A stretch of 64,000 nt of DNA from Euclidia mi (lineage: Eukaryota > Arthropoda > Insecta > Lepidoptera > Erebidae): positions 55,962,196 through 56,026,195 of the forward strand of contig OX123196.2 of the NCBI GenBank assembly GCA_944739405.2, read 5' to 3'. Position 1 is the stretch's first letter. The number at the start of each line of letters is the position of its first letter. The notes beneath the pieces are model-generated. The model had not been told where the DNA came from and made no database searches. It saw nothing but the letters and a program-made list of their open reading frames with translations. Below are positions 1 through 13,700 of the stretch, one piece after another. The translations under genes were made by a program, and so were the position numbers.

Positions 1-737
1 TAGAGACGCAACTCTTCGCATAACGCTACCTAAAGTTAGGTTTTTGATAACTTTGTCTGTAGACTACTACAGAGAAATATTGCAAGGCTTGTAACTCGAT
101 CTCGAATTATTCCTTACATTAAATATGGATTTCTCTGCACCTTTCTCAGCGTCAGTTCAACGTATAAACAAACGTTAAGGCAAAGTTAAAGTACTAATGC
201 TATTGCAGCAATATAGAAGCAAAATCATAGAAACTAAAGCAAACTGCCGGTTCTTAAACAAATGTGGTTACTATTCTTTCTCTTTCTTGCATGATCAGCT
301 CTGGAGTCATTTTGTCTCTATTTTCACTATTTCGTACTTGGTCCGCCATTTTACTACGGTAGCTTTCATAACAGAGCGCGAAGATACCTTCGCGCTAGTT
401 ATAAATTTTTTAAAACAAAGACATCGTAACTTTTGTAAATCGAAATCCTGTATTACCTGTACAACAAAACAAAGCAGAGCACCACAAACCAGCAAAGGGA
501 CATCAGCATACGTTTGTGGAATCTAATTTGTATGAGTCTGACGTCATATTAGCGAGCTTGCGTACAGCGATATTGAATTAACCTGCAGCGTTGCATCACA
601 GATCGACGGTGGCATGGACGTTGTTGCTATGTCCGATTTTATTTCAGGGAAGGGTTGCTTTGAGAGAAGCTTCTTATTTTTTTATGGGCCGTATTATAGG
701 GTACTCTCTTGGTACGTAACTAAGTCTAGGATTGTCT
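1..737. other. No gene recognised
   Basis: AT-rich sequence with only short open frames on both strands, none with recognisable domains. No repeat family used elsewhere in the window was recognised here. Confidence 0.5.
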
Positions 738-801
738 GCCTCCGTGGTTTGGCGGTAGTGTAGGCGTCTGCGGACCATAAGGTCTTGGTTTGGATTTTCG
801 G
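738..801 (+). repeat. Degenerate tRNA-like SINE head
   Basis: The segment opens with GCCTCCGTGGT, as does the SINE-3 head at 63662, and has the spacing of a tRNA-type internal promoter. The B-box-like part near 790 has decayed (GGTTTGGATTTTC instead of GGTTCGATTCC). It is more likely an old SINE head than a functional tRNA gene, because no acceptor stem closes around it. Confidence 0.35.
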
Positions 802-3800
802 TACGAGCAAATAGTGACATCGGACTTATTTGACACAAAGCTTTGCGATATTCAACCCCTGTTTGATCGTTTTTAGTATATGGTTCTCATATAATTTTAG
901 AAATGAGAAAGAGAAACATATATCTTGCGTGTTGGATTAGTCCTCGTTGAGACTGGTCGCCATGGCCGAAGTACAGTCGAATAGACTATAGGTATCATTT
1001 ATATTTATGATACGTAAATTTTAGCGTGTTGTCAATCTTCCTAAAAGGGTAGCTACATGCCTACAAAAGCTGTCAATCTGGTCGAAACAACAAAACAAGA
1101 AACGTTTTGACATTTTCAATATCATATAATTAAGTAATAAGGAGGATAATCATGTCATAATAAATAAAAACCCAGCTTTAATTATTGTTATGTAATAAAT
1201 GCGATAGAATTGAAATCATTATTCGAATTTCACCCTACTTACAAGTTTCTTGACATGACTTTGATAATATTCAATCGCAAGTTCAATGTCTTACCGGTGG
1301 AAGTTTGGCTCGATTATATGGATTCTGATTATTTAAATCGAAGTTTAACAGAACGGAAAGTGAAACCATATTCTCCGAATTGAGTCTCAAACTAGGTACA
1401 TATAATCAAAGATAACTTTGAGGAACTTGTGCTTATACATAAGTATTGGAAGATTATTTACCTATAAGGAAAATAAGTTATTTAGATTCCCATTTCTAAG
1501 TTGCGATTTTTTGATGAATCCGTATAAAATTTGTTTGATTTTAATATGGATGTAAGTATGTATTATCCTGTATGGAGTGAAATTCGGCCAATGTTTTTAT
1601 GATATCGGCTCTTTATAGTCCTATTCCTATAATCTTTCACGAACTTGAACTATGCCAATCCCACATTATTCGGTGCCTCAAATGAGTTAAACAGCTTTAA
1701 AATGTTTTCTCTTGAATGATGAATATATAGCCTTGGTGGTCCTCTAGTAGTCAAAATTGGACCTTACTTATTCCTGTAAGCAGCTTACCTTCATGGAAAC
1801 TTTGTCAATGCGCTTAAAACGAATACAAAGTTCTCTGCACGTATGAATATGGATGTAGATTTAGTTTATATCTATTTTCAAATTACCACGGTTTTTATTT
1901 TATTTATTTATTTCTGAAATATTCATCTTTGTTCTATCATCTGAAAATATCTTCTGTTTGCTCTAAAGTTTCGGCGACATTTAAGCAAGCCATATGGCAA
2001 GGTGGATACTTAGTTCGAAGTTTAGGAACCCACAGCTTTATTTTATGTTATTTTGTTCATATACCATTTAATTAAATTATATTAAATAATTGCATACATA
2101 CATGTTATATAATAATATTCTCATATTCTGGATATTACGATGTATAATCTTTTTATTAAAAACTTAGCGTAAGAGCTTACAATATTATAAAGCAAATTAT
2201 ATTTTACCCGTATCACTGGTAATCTTTAAAAGAGGTCCTAAAATAATTTTACACATTTCAGTTAGTAAAATAGGCTTGCTCGCTACAAAACTGGCACAAA
2301 ACTGGCTTGATTAATATGAAAGAGGAAGGTAACGAACGTTTTCGTTTGCGCCATGAGTAAGCCTATGTATTAATCCGAGATGAACGCAGCTGAGTGGTGT
2401 GAATGGAAAACATCCACCAATAGTATCAGGTTCATAAGAAATTAAGTGTTGGGTATATGTGGTAAACGATAGATTAATGTAGAGTCTTTTGGACTGGCTT
2501 GAAAATTGTGGGACGTATCGATATCTTTCCCAAATTATTTGCGTATCAATACTTGTACTTTGTTTACAATATTTATCTCAGGTACTACAATATTCATCGG
2601 CTTAAATGTAATGTCTGTAAAATCAATATGTCGCGATGGAAGAAGAGAGAATCCTTAAACCGTAGTTTGATTTCAATAAGTTCATATTGTTGATAAATTA
2701 CAGTCAGACAGAAAATTATCACTTTGTTCATTACGCTAAGTTTTGTTCTATACGAAAATCAAACCTACGCTCTCCAACTTAACAATCAGTATCCACTAAC
2801 CATAAGACCAGCATACGTAAATATCTAAGAGAGAACTCTTTGATGTGTTTCATTGTTCGGCTGTAGCTAGTAATGCCAACATTTTCTTATTTTTTAATTA
2901 TTGGATGTTTTTCTTCGCACAAAGCTGAACAGCCTCGTACATCTCAAGTAGAGTCACAAATTAAACAAAACTCCTTGATAAGGTCAGGCGTTTAGCATTG
3001 CAACAATATAAAATGTTAGGAGACATACGACGCGTATAAATTTGAATATTTTAAAACTGTTTGCCAACATGATAGCATGTACGCAACTTTTAAAAAGGCT
3101 GTTTTGCACGTTTCTGCTGTAAAAGAAAATGCTGTGTTCTTGTTTTTCGTAATAAACTGGGCTCGAAAGCGGTGTTTATTGTATGCTTAGTTTTAGTAAA
3201 CTTTTCGTGCAATAGGTATAGGCGCCTTTTCGGAAATGGCTACTAAAGTTATCACTCACTTATTAATTATGATTTCCGCTTACGTTATAGCTCTTTGTTA
3301 GGCTTTTTAATTTTCACGATTCTTATCCTAAATATTATCAAGCCGAATATTCTGTCAAAGCTGGCTACACTGCTAGACTAGAAAGCGGACTCCGGGCTGC
3401 AAGGCTTTGCTTTAATCTATATTAAAGCTAAGACTATGATAACTATTATTATTTTCAATACCTATCTTGCCTTGTTACGTAAGTAATAACCTATCAAAAA
3501 CGTGGTCTTCAATTTTCATTACAGTTATAAGAAGTCGATCCGGACTATTGGAATTTTTTCTCTTAAGTTCTCTCGCTTCCAATGTGAAACCAAAACGTGG
3601 AAAATTAACGCTTTGACATACTAACTGTACGTCCATGAGTGTATTTTGATTTCGAAAGCTACTAGAGTTCAGTAGGGTAATTATTTCGTATGTTTGGGAT
3701 GTGTGCTTTTGGCAAACTGTTTAATGATATGTTGGTAAATCGTAGACGGCTAAATTTCGATTTAGCTATCTTTGGTTTATACTTGTTTACATCAAGTTTA

Positions 3801-5939
3801 CATACAATGTATCACAATCATATTCCTTTGATAGAGTAAGTATAATAACAATTTCAGTGCTGAATGTTTGGGCACGGATATTTTTTCACAACGTGGAGGG
3901 GTAGGCAGTAGTCCACCACCCTAATCAAGTTTTTGTTGTCACATACATCTTTCAGTGACCAATTAGCAGACACACAGTAAAATTTCATATAAATCGGACC
4001 ACCACAAAGTTTACCCTAAGTTGCAAGACGAATATTGAACTTAACGAAGAACTTAAATTGATGTAATACACATCCCATGATTGTAAATTACTTTGTTTTT
4101 AACAACTAGTTTGTCGATGAATAAGAAAATCTTCATATATCTTTATATTATTATAGCCGTACATTTAGCACTCGAACAACGACAACCCAGCCTCCGAGAC
4201 ACCTAATGTCTTCATTTCTACAAACAATCATTTCTGTCAAAGCGGTGAGGTATGCGGGGCGAAGGGGGCTACAAAAATGCATTCTAATTGGCCGGTTCAA
4301 ATTTGCGGTACGTCGTAATTCATAACTAGTTTTCGGAGTGGTCTTATGTAAGACGTATAAGTCTAACGTGTTGTCAGAAAGTGTCCGCATTACGTCTGCC
4401 GTCTAGTAGGCTGGGTTATCGTTGCACTCGAATCATGAGCGTTTGCCGCAAAAAGGTTAACACAGCCTCGCAACAGCTTCGAAAATCACAAAACTGTCTT
4501 CAAAACATGCACAACAATGCCACAACAAAAAATAGATATCACCATTAACAAAAACCATTGGAAGTTCAGTACGAATTCCGCAACTTGTCGTGTCAAAGTA
4601 CATAACATTTATCAAAGTTATATAACATGCAGAAATGAAGACATTATTCAAACTTCTACGTTTGCACCTTTATTTGTGAAGCCGCATTCGAAATTAGTTT
4701 CTACAACTGTTTTTTAATCAGTTGTCACGGAACCACTTCAGTGGTGCCGAGTGTATCGCTTCTGAGCTCTGTGGTGACATAGATTAAGAATGCGTATATA
4801 TGATTGCTACAATCATTTTTGATGAAATTTTAATATAGATATTTCTTTGAATTGAGGTTTTAAGTATCAAATTGATTATGTGCAAGCGAAAGTCTTTTGA
4901 ATATCTCACAATCGGTTAGTATAAGAGTTGCCTGTAATAAGCAATCTAAATGTAGCAGCGTATGGAACCGGCTTCTTTCTAACATATATATAACATAGTA
5001 ATAAGTATAAACTAGAGCGTATCAGTGCAATTATAACTAATACTACAAAAAGCGTATGAGAGTTTGTATATTATGCTTTCACATCTTAACCACTTGACTG
5101 ATGATCATGATATTTTACATTCGCATGACATAGATACTGAAAATGATGGAGGGTACTTTCACCCATGATAGAATTGTGGACAAAATATTTAAGTTTAAAA
5201 AGTACCTTGTTTTAAATAGCATAGACATAACATCGACGTAGCGTAACTATTGAAAGTTAAGAAAATTAGATCATGGAATAGACCAAAATGCTGCTGAGTA
5301 TAGATATTCCTTCTAACTACGAAATTCTAAATTGAATTCTGTTAGCCCTTAAGTGTAATAATAAAATACCAGGATCTTCCACCGCGGTTGGCTTTAAATA
5401 TACAGCGATTAACCATAGTAATTTGAGAATATTATACGTCTTTAAATCACTGTTTGAATATAACTGTATTACTCGGCATCTTCAGTGGCATCATTCTGTT
5501 GGATATCGATCTCAAAATTCAAGAATTCTAGGTTCAAGGAATATGCTGTTGAGCTTTGCAATTAAAAAAAATATTAGTTGCAGCACAAAGACTAAGTATT
5601 TCCTAACTTTAGAAGCAAACCTGGACCATTGTGGGCAGAATACGTTTCTATCTACACTTTTAGTTGCCTGGAAGAAATCGTATTTTGCGCCGTTTGTACA
5701 AACAGGGTATCTGCACAATAAACGATTATCTATCTTCTGTGTAAAATAATTAACAATATTTGACCAGGCAAAAATCATAAAACACTTTTTTGTAAGTATT
5801 TAAAATTATAATTGGTATGAATTGATAAAGCTCTCCCAATAATTCCGCTCTTCCAATTCCAAACGACAATATAAGAAATCCGGACAGGCTTGTTTTAAAT
5901 ATGATACCCAGAAGTAGCCGGCTTCAAAACAATTCATAC
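802..5939. other. Long stretch without recognisable genes
   Basis: AT-rich DNA with many stops in all frames. Around 3373-3410 there is a short string (CTAGACTAG, then AGCGGACTCC) resembling the 3' part of SINE-1, too short to be sure. Around 4740-4790 a piece resembles the start of SINE-2 (GATTAAGAATGCG). Nothing else was recognised. Confidence 0.45.
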
Positions 5940-6308
5940 GCCATGAGTATTAAAATTTACAATAAATAACCAAATTTTATAAAAATACTGCCCACAAATA
6001 AATTTGTACCAGCGTTACGTAGTTGGCTCATGCAGAAAAACTTTTATTCTATTAAAGATTTTTTATCAAACAATTAAATGATTCGGTGTAATGAATGCCT
6101 AATTGACCTATTAATAAATATGTATATGACATGAATAGTGTTAAATATGATTGTTACCTATTCACTTCACATTGCATGTTCCTAAATTTGCATGCTATTT
6201 AAAATTGGCTAAACGGGCTTGCACCTTTATATCATTATATTATCATGAAATCAACATCTGTAATGTACCCTGTTTACAGCAAATAAAGATATTCTATTCT
6301 ATTCTATT
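5940..6308 (+). mobile_element. LINE 3' end (CR1/L2-like), C-terminus plus tail
   Basis: From 5943 to 6077 one frame encodes a typical LINE C-terminus. It has an IYNK motif, then a basic stretch and FYSIKDFLSN just before the stop, closely parallel to the ends of LINE A (27454-27846) and LINE B (47012-47287). One in-frame stop follows the IYNK motif. The 3' UTR ends in AATAAA at about 6282, followed by a TATTC microsatellite (6293-6308), the usual kind of tail for this group. Everything upstream has been lost, so this is a dead 5'-truncated insertion. Confidence 0.65.
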
Positions 6309-7323
6309 CCTGTAATCTACTTACCTATCATGTTCCAATACCAATGTCCAAGGAAATATGAATACAACATAATTATGTACTGTTCGTATTTACAACTGTT
6401 CGTATTTATTACTAGCAACTTCGAGATACTCATTTGCTGGCACATCTGCTCATCTGCTGGCACAGTTTATATATTTTATTTATAACGCTGTCAAAAATAT
6501 AGCAATGGTACGCCTCTAGCTAACTATGATTGCTTATTTTTGCCTGATATTGCTTCGAACTTATGGAAACATACATATACATATATCGCTCTTTATTGAA
6601 TATTTTGAAACCCAGACTTGTAGTTTAGTTTCAGACTGTTTTGTTTGTAGTTTAAAAAGCTAGTTTTAATCCATTGCTTGATATAGGTATTGCCAATGGC
6701 ATGCCACTGATCTGAGGGAACTAAAACCAGTCTAATATAATACTAGAGGATGACCGCAGTTACGCCCGCAGATTATTTGTAATTAAACTGTTTCTGCCCG
6801 ATAGGGGAAATTTGGGAAATCCCTCCTTAGTGCACCCCTCAAATTCAGCTTGTGACGCCAAATAGTTTGGACTGAAGCGTGTAGGTCAGTCAGTCAGTAA
6901 CGTACGAATTTGATGTATTTTGATGTATACAGATAGTAATCGTCACTTCTGCAACAATTTTATACTCAATGTCGGCAAACCTCGTAACTTTATGAACGAT
7001 AGCCGATTATTTTTCAACTCCGTTACATTTCAGCGAAACTTTCCGTTCAGCGTTCGATGCAGTGCCTTTCTACGAACGTTAAATTGCTTTATCTATTACT
7101 ATTTTAATTTTGTAGCGGCAATCGAATGTTGTGGAATTGGTTTGATGTAATTTTGCTTGTTTTTGGTGCTTGAATAGATTATGCATTATTGTGGATTCGG
7201 TTTTTATTGATATCAGATCGAATGACATGATGTTTATTTTAACAGTAAATTAAATATGAATCTGCGCCATACTTAAACTTTATGCGAGCTCTTGAATGTT
7301 GTACGATTTTTTTTAGAACGTCT
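6309..7323. other. No gene recognised; possible dispersed repeat
   Basis: No convincing coding sequence. A denser segment at about 6790-6905 (contains GGGAAATTTGGGAAATCCC, then GTCAGTCAGTCAG) has the look of a dispersed repeat, but no second copy lies in the window. The open frame at 6920-7150 has no recognisable domain. Confidence 0.35.
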
Positions 7324-7338
7324 TATTAGAAATTATGT

Positions 7339-7590
7339 GTGTATGTTATTATTGTCCGTGTGGTGATGGATTAAGAATACGCAATGTCACCACCGCATAT
7401 CATCCCATGGGTGTCGTAAGAGCCGACATAGGGACCATACTATGCAGAGAACAGCATTGTAAGAGAAGGAAAATTTAAAACAAACCCTATACCAACCCGT
7501 TTGGCCAGCGTGGTATAGTAGGCCAATTCCTCCTTTCAAAGGAGAGGCCTAGTCCAGCAGTGGACTGTAAGGGGCTGATGATGATGATGA
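7339..7590 (+). repeat. SINE-2 insertion with perfect target duplication
   Basis: A 252-bp insertion flanked by identical 15-bp copies of TATTAGAAATTATGT at 7324-7338 and 7591-7605. It ends in a GATGATGATGATGA tail. A second copy with its own target duplication lies inverted at 43116-43344, and a decayed fragment at 36077-36165. The last 50 bp or so (GAGGCCT, GTCCAGCAGTGGAC, GGCTGATGATGA) match the 3' end of RTE-b at 20120-20378, so the element was probably mobilised by that LINE. No clear tRNA A or B box was seen in its 5' part. Confidence 0.9.
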
Positions 7591-7634
7591 TATTAGAAAT
7601 TATGTTGTATATTAATTTTATCACTTTGTTTCAG

Positions 7635-7790
7635 GTATGCAAGCAGTTCAAGTATCCTAACACAAGAAGATGGGTTAAGGTTAAGTATACACATTTACTA
7701 AATAAAATTAGGTGAATTATTATGATTCAATTTGTGTTACATATTATTTGATTGTGTTTTTAGCAAAATAAAGCTCTTTTTTTTGTAAGG
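7635..7790 (+). other. Weak candidate for a terminal exon
   Basis: A splice-acceptor-like TTTGTTTCAG ends at 7634. The frame from 7635 reads 26 basic codons (includes TRRWVK) to a TGA at 7713-7715, and AATAAA follows at 7767-7772, 50 bp downstream. This arrangement fits a last exon, but all three signals are common by chance in AT-rich DNA and the peptide matches nothing I recognise. Confidence 0.18.
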
Positions 7791-8337
7791 CCTTTATTCT
7801 TCTTGTTAGCTTGATTGTCTGGTGTACTTTAGAAAAATGAATTCAGTTGGCAAATATATTTGTCCCGTGTAATTTTAAACCAACAGATATAAATTTGTGA
7901 AACATCAGTTGCAATAAAACGCAATACCCTTGTTGGTATCATATCATCAGTATACTCCCACTACAGACTGTGTAGCAAATTCACAATAATCAGTGATTCT
8001 AATGAATACAGGCGTATAGTAATCAACGTTCAGCGGCTAAGAAGAGGATTCGTATAACTGAAACATCTACATTGATATCCTAAGATCATCTCACCCGAAC
8101 TAGGCGCTATGCTAGTTTGAGTTCGCTAGGCGCTATGCATAATGAACCAAAAATAACATTTCTGTTCTTAAAGTGGCAGCTAGATTCAGACAAATTGTGC
8201 TCATCACACCAAGAAAGTTAAACTCATCATAACACACCAGAACCATAGGACAGAACAGGACTGTCTACTTAAAATTATTTCTGCAATGAAACGTACCTAT
8301 TAAAACACTTTTGGAATATTTATTATTATGCTACTGC
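7791..8337. other. No gene recognised
   Basis: AT-rich sequence with stops in all frames. A short direct repeat of TAGGCGCTATGC occurs at about 8101 and 8127. No coding or RNA gene was found. Confidence 0.5.
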
Positions 8338-8502
8338 TACACCTGCGTTCGCGTTGACGTTAATGACAATGGCCAATAACGCGTTAGTCAACGCGTTAAA
8401 AAACTCGCATTGGAAATTAGTTTTTTAACGCGTTAAAACGTTGGCCACATATACGTAGCGCCTAAATTAACGCGCTAATTGACGCGCAAAGACGCAGGTG
8501 TA
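8338..8502. mobile_element. Palindromic MITE with TA target sites
   Basis: The 165-bp segment folds back on itself over nearly its whole length. The ends read TACACCTGCGT and ACGCAGGTGTA, and the internal halves both carry AACGCGTTAAAAAACT-like blocks in opposite orientation. The outermost TA on both sides is consistent with a Tc1/mariner-type TA duplication. It has no coding capacity. Known: such foldback MITEs are moved in trans by a related transposase; which one cannot be told from this copy. Confidence 0.75.
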
Positions 8503-10680
8503 TCCATTGGTTACATCATAAATTGACAAGCACGACAGAGAAATAGCTGTTATTTCTTAAATGCAAATATATATATTAATAGGTAGTTCACAACCAGACC
8601 CAGAACAAATCATCATCACACAAATCCTTGTCCTACTTGTGAAATGAAACAACGACCTCCAGCGTACCAGTCAGAACCACAAACCGCAAGACCAACAACC
8701 ATGAAACAGCACAGCTTTTGACTGATCACTTTCCACTTTGATTTCAAATGAAGTCACACGAAAGATAATTTAATTTCTTTTGACGTCGGTCATGGTGCCC
8801 AATTGTGTTCAACAGCTCAAAAGAGTGCCATTGTCTGTCCAATCGAACGGAAGTCCTTTTGACATTGAGAAACATGAAAGATTTCTACCGACGTGTAATT
8901 GCCATGAAATCGCTGAAAACGTGGCCGCACCGACGTCATTATGAACGCACTTTATTTGAGTTTGTGAGCCCGGTTATTACTGAAACTCTATATTTCACCG
9001 TAGTTCATTTTGTTGGATGGTCCAAGTTATAAACGGTGTTGCAGATGTTTGAAGTTGGTATTGTATCACTATTCACAGTATCACATGCAGATTTTTTATT
9101 ATTGCGATACTGATAATATTCGCTTGCAGCTTCTTACAATTGATGTCATCTATCGAACAAAGGTGAAGACACTAACACTGGCGACACCATACGGACGCCG
9201 ATGGAACTACGAACAAAGATAGGAGATCCTGAAACGCGCTATTAGGAGATACATAGATAATTGCTTTATTATACAAGTTCGCAAAAACGCTAATACTGCC
9301 ACTTTTACACTGGTACTTTTGATGTCAATAATTTATTCGTAATGTGTAATTATAAAAGCGAAAGTAGATGATTATTTTCAAAGAAATTGAATGATTTCCC
9401 AATGCAAGTAAGAATGCCTCTGTGCTCTAAATTTATTAACATAAGCATATTTTCTGATATGTAAAATAAAAAAAAGGAAAAGTAAATTCGTTACTTTTCC
9501 ATCCATTATCTGAATATGAAAGGCGAACGTAACAAACAAATTAAAAAAAGCTTTCTCTTTTCTTTGCAGATTTTTAAAAAGAGAGTAAATCCAACCTATA
9601 GGGATATATATGACACCATATTTGTTCATAATTGTTTGCCAACTACGACATCAATAATAACCTTATACTTCCTTAGTCTATGCATTATGAATCGGGAAAT
9701 GTTGGCAAGGAAATGACGTGGCTTTACTTACACGCAAGGTTGCATCCGCTCACATATTCTGACAACCATGCCAGTTTTCTTAATGCATCTCCATAATTCA
9801 TATTGATTGATTTTACATTAGGAGTCAAAATAGAGGGCCCATACAAACATATGGCTATTAAAATTACATGAAAGTGAAACAAGGTAAATTTAATATTGTT
9901 TAATGTATTTATAGAACCCGGTGCAGTCAAACGCATTTAGTAACGTAATGTCTTAAACTACAGATCAAAAGTTGTGTACAAACTATACCCATAGTAAAGG
10001 TGCCTTTGAAAATTGTTCATCTCATCTTTCGTAATTTGAAATGGAATTTTATGTGTCTGCGTATAGATTTTTCATATACGATAAGTGAACCGATCTGGTT
10101 ATCTTGTAAAAACTATCACTGATTTTCCAACATAGACAACATCGCAAAACCTGAACTGCTGTAGCAAGAATGATGTTTAAACTAAAGGTGCCTTTTGTAT
10201 GAGGCTAGCACCTACTAAGGAGGGCTTTTTAAGTTAAATTTTTTTCTTAGAAAATAAAGCAAACTGAGCCTAAAATGCTGGCAGTTAGTTTAATGTAATG
10301 TTCCGTTTTTCGGTGAAAGTATAGTACTTTTGAGACTTAGACTAAGCGGCTGCTGGATTGAAAAACATGTTTGCTGGAATTTTATTATCTGATTTCTCTG
10401 AGTCGCAATGCATTTATTTACACGGAATAATAGGCAGTACGTTATCTCAGCAAAATAATGTTGTACCGATTATTTTTTTCTATGAAATTGTAGCTTTCTT
10501 CGTAATCTGGGGTAGGATGTTTTTCTTTGTTTCATGAACAATACCTGATTTTTAACAGTTTTGTAAATAATCCATATAGACCTTGAAACAATCAAAATGG
10601 CTGACTAATTTCTGCATATTATTATTTTATACGCGTCAGAAACTTTTGACGTGCCAACCATAGTTTCCTTAATTGACCAA
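8503..10680. other. No gene recognised
   Basis: Includes a 50-codon ATG frame at 8792-8944 and overlapping longer frames up to 9222. None has a domain, splice context or codon bias strong enough to call. The rest is AT-rich with frequent stops. Confidence 0.4.
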
Positions 10681-10783
10681 GCGAAGCTAATATTCTCTCA
10701 AATTGAGTTAGACTAGTAATTGCAGTCTGGGATGCAAGTATGCAACTGCGATAACGTTAAGACGATGACGATGATGACTAGTG
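10681..10783 (+). repeat. SINE-1 3' fragment
   Basis: Resembles the last 100 bp of the full SINE-1 copy at 23704-24086: GAAGCTAATATTC, then TTAGACTAGTAA, then GATAACG followed by GATGACGATGATGA. It is diverged and has lost the 5' part. Orientation is plus. Confidence 0.6.
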
Positions 10784-13700
10784 TGCAAGCAGGAAGCAAT
10801 GATTAGAGACGTCATTTCTTCAAGTTATTTGACACCGACAGCATTTTAGAAAGAACATCCGCAGCTGAAACTACCCGTTTCCTCAGTTACTACTTTCCTT
10901 CGCAAACTTTAAGATCTAGCTTAGGCATACCTTCAGATATACTATCAATTGGTACACTTCTCAGCCCTCTATCATCTTATGCCTTGAACTAAATAATTAC
11001 GGAGTGTAATGTTACGAATGAAATAAATGCAGTGCCTACACATGTTACGTATGTACTTTCAACTTAATGAAGTTATATGATAGCGCGATGTGAATATTAT
11101 GGGGTATGGTAGGTATTTGTGTACATTACAAGCCACAACTCGCCACAGAAAAACAGTCGAAAGGCATAGTTGCATGAACTTTAAACTGGAATAATATGTT
11201 GCGCATTCGTGTATATTTATTCAGCAATGATGGAGAATATCTGCATGAGTTTTTCATTTTGTTTAAAATTCTGCATATTTTATTTTTACTTTATCAAGGA
11301 TTAGTCGGTTTATAACAGAATACATTTATTCTGATAAAACATAAATATTATTTTTTACTGTAGCATAACATATGCATATGATCTGCGAGTTTTCCTAGTG
11401 GATTTAAATATTTGCATGAGTTTTATTTTGTTGCTCCATATTTTATTTTTGCTTTATCAAGAATTACAATTTTGGGAATGGACATGCTATACTTCTATAA
11501 CATAGCATAATGATACATGTTCACGTGTTTTCTAGTTAATATAATTTGTTGAAATTGTTATTTGGTAATTGAAGCATCTGTATTTAAAAAATCTTACATT
11601 ATTATATTGTGATGGGTAATAATAATGTGTTATATAAGCTACCAGCTTTACAATTTTGTCGTATTTTGCTCAGTTTAATTTGTCTATATAGAAGCATATT
11701 TTGTCAATATATAAATATTCTCAGTGATAATAAACTATGTAAGTCCAGGGGAAAAACCTCTACTATGAACAATTCGCTACTTCTAATATCGACACAAAAT
11801 TTATATTCAATGTGTTTAAGTAATCGCACGATCGACTTAACGTCTAATAAAACTATCCGACAGCCTTAAGCGAGAACCACATGAAAAATAGCGAGCAGTA
11901 AAGTTGCAGTGCAATTTTTTTATGAAAACACCCCCGGCCAAGAAAATATACAACCCTCCCGCGCTTGGGAATTTTAATTATGTTTACATTCTTTTGGTGT
12001 GAAAACAACGCACTTGGCTATTTTTCACAGCAGCCGACGGGTGCAACTTGGCAGTATTTAATTTAATAGACTTGGTACATTTTTCAAATGTAGTGGGTTT
12101 TAAGTGTTTCTCCACTTTTTTGTTGTAGGCTGTTAACTGGTTGATGGGGGCGTGTTTGTTTTAATTAGTTTTCATATATCTGTGAGAGGAGTAGAGGGTA
12201 GTAGGTATTTCATTAAAGTAGATGAGATATGCCTTATTTTGTTGTATTCAAATGTGAATTTGTCTACATAGACGCTTCGTGGCAATGATTTACGAACTGC
12301 GACAAAACTATTTTGTTGAAAGCTGTTGTCATTGTCATACGAAGTATACGCTTGTGTCTCGTCTATGGCAGAAGCGTTCACATATATTTATCTATAGATA
12401 AATGAGCTCAAGCGCCTTCATCACCATCGGATCTACAAACAAAAATCTTTGAATATCCTCTATCCTTTTACGTTCCGACCTCCTTGGTCAGATGGCAGTG
12501 ACTCTATGAAGAAGTTAATATTTCAAATATGTCTAGTTAGAGAGTGGACTTTGAGCATTGAGGTAGTATTGGATCTTAAATGGATAACGCTAGAGTTAAC
12601 GGTGCCACATGTAGAAACAAAACGGCAAGTAGATACTAGCGCTCTTATTCTGCAAACAAAACAGGAAGGATACCTTATGCCAATATTTTTTAATAAGAAT
12701 CAATTGACCTAGAGGCTTTTAGGGTCACTGGCTCTGGGTAATCTCTGGATTGCAAAGAGCAGATATGTATAGAAATCTAGATAAAACGTGACTTTTCCCA
12801 GCTATGAGACGATATAGATTGAGTAAAGAATCAATTGGAGACATTGCCTTTCAGAGGTTCCACTTGTCTTCTAAATCGTTTGTAATCAGTCCAACATACC
12901 CACCACTCAAAAGACAAAATGTAGCCACACAGTAAACCCACATTGACTCCGTCCATCACAAAGTATCAAAGCAATAAGATTACGTTATAATACAGTTTGC
13001 GACAGTTTGATACTATAACGTATTATCGTTTTAATAACTAGTTTTACGATCGCGTCGACATTGTTTCTACCCTGTGAAGAGTTAACCTAGTAATATTGTT
13101 TGCGGACATATATTTTATAGGTTAAAAACAAAGTGATACTAACAATGTATGACGAAAGGGGGTGTTTTACTTTTTAATATTTTAATGGCTGCTCGTGATT
13201 TACGATCTAGCATTTCGATTGATGGCGAAAGATTGTGCTAGCATGAAAAAATAATAAAAACAAAAGCATTAATGCTGCTTAGTGCTATTTTCCATGTTGA
13301 ACTGTCTTAGTCCAAACCAAAACAGAGTCCGGAGAGTGAAGCAAAGCCATAGTTTCATAGTACATTGTTATGGAAACTAAAAGGAGCTTGGAAACTGATA
13401 AAAATCTGTTGTGGTTTTGGTTTTTCGCTTTGTTCCTGAGAGAATAAGGACAAACGTCGTCGACATATGATATATTCTTTTGGACGAAAATCGAATAAGG
13501 AAATTGCAAAGAAAGATAATAACGTTGGTGTCTCCTCGGTGAGGACACAGCCTATTGGAACAACGGCAATAGTTAGGTAGTACAGAATTTGCCCGATACA
13601 GCATCACTGATACCTGTAGCTTTTTTACTCCTTATGCTTGACAAGCACTTAAAGTTGATACTAACAAAAATATTTGTTCAAAGTACCTAACAAGTACGCC

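Noticed and set aside
8792..8944. 50-codon ATG frame resembling a small protein
   Set aside because: The text looks protein-like, but there is no splice context, no domain and a second frame is open over the same bases.
12172..12712. Two neighbouring frames on opposite strands
   Set aside because: No domains, no splice sites in register, composition like the surroundings.
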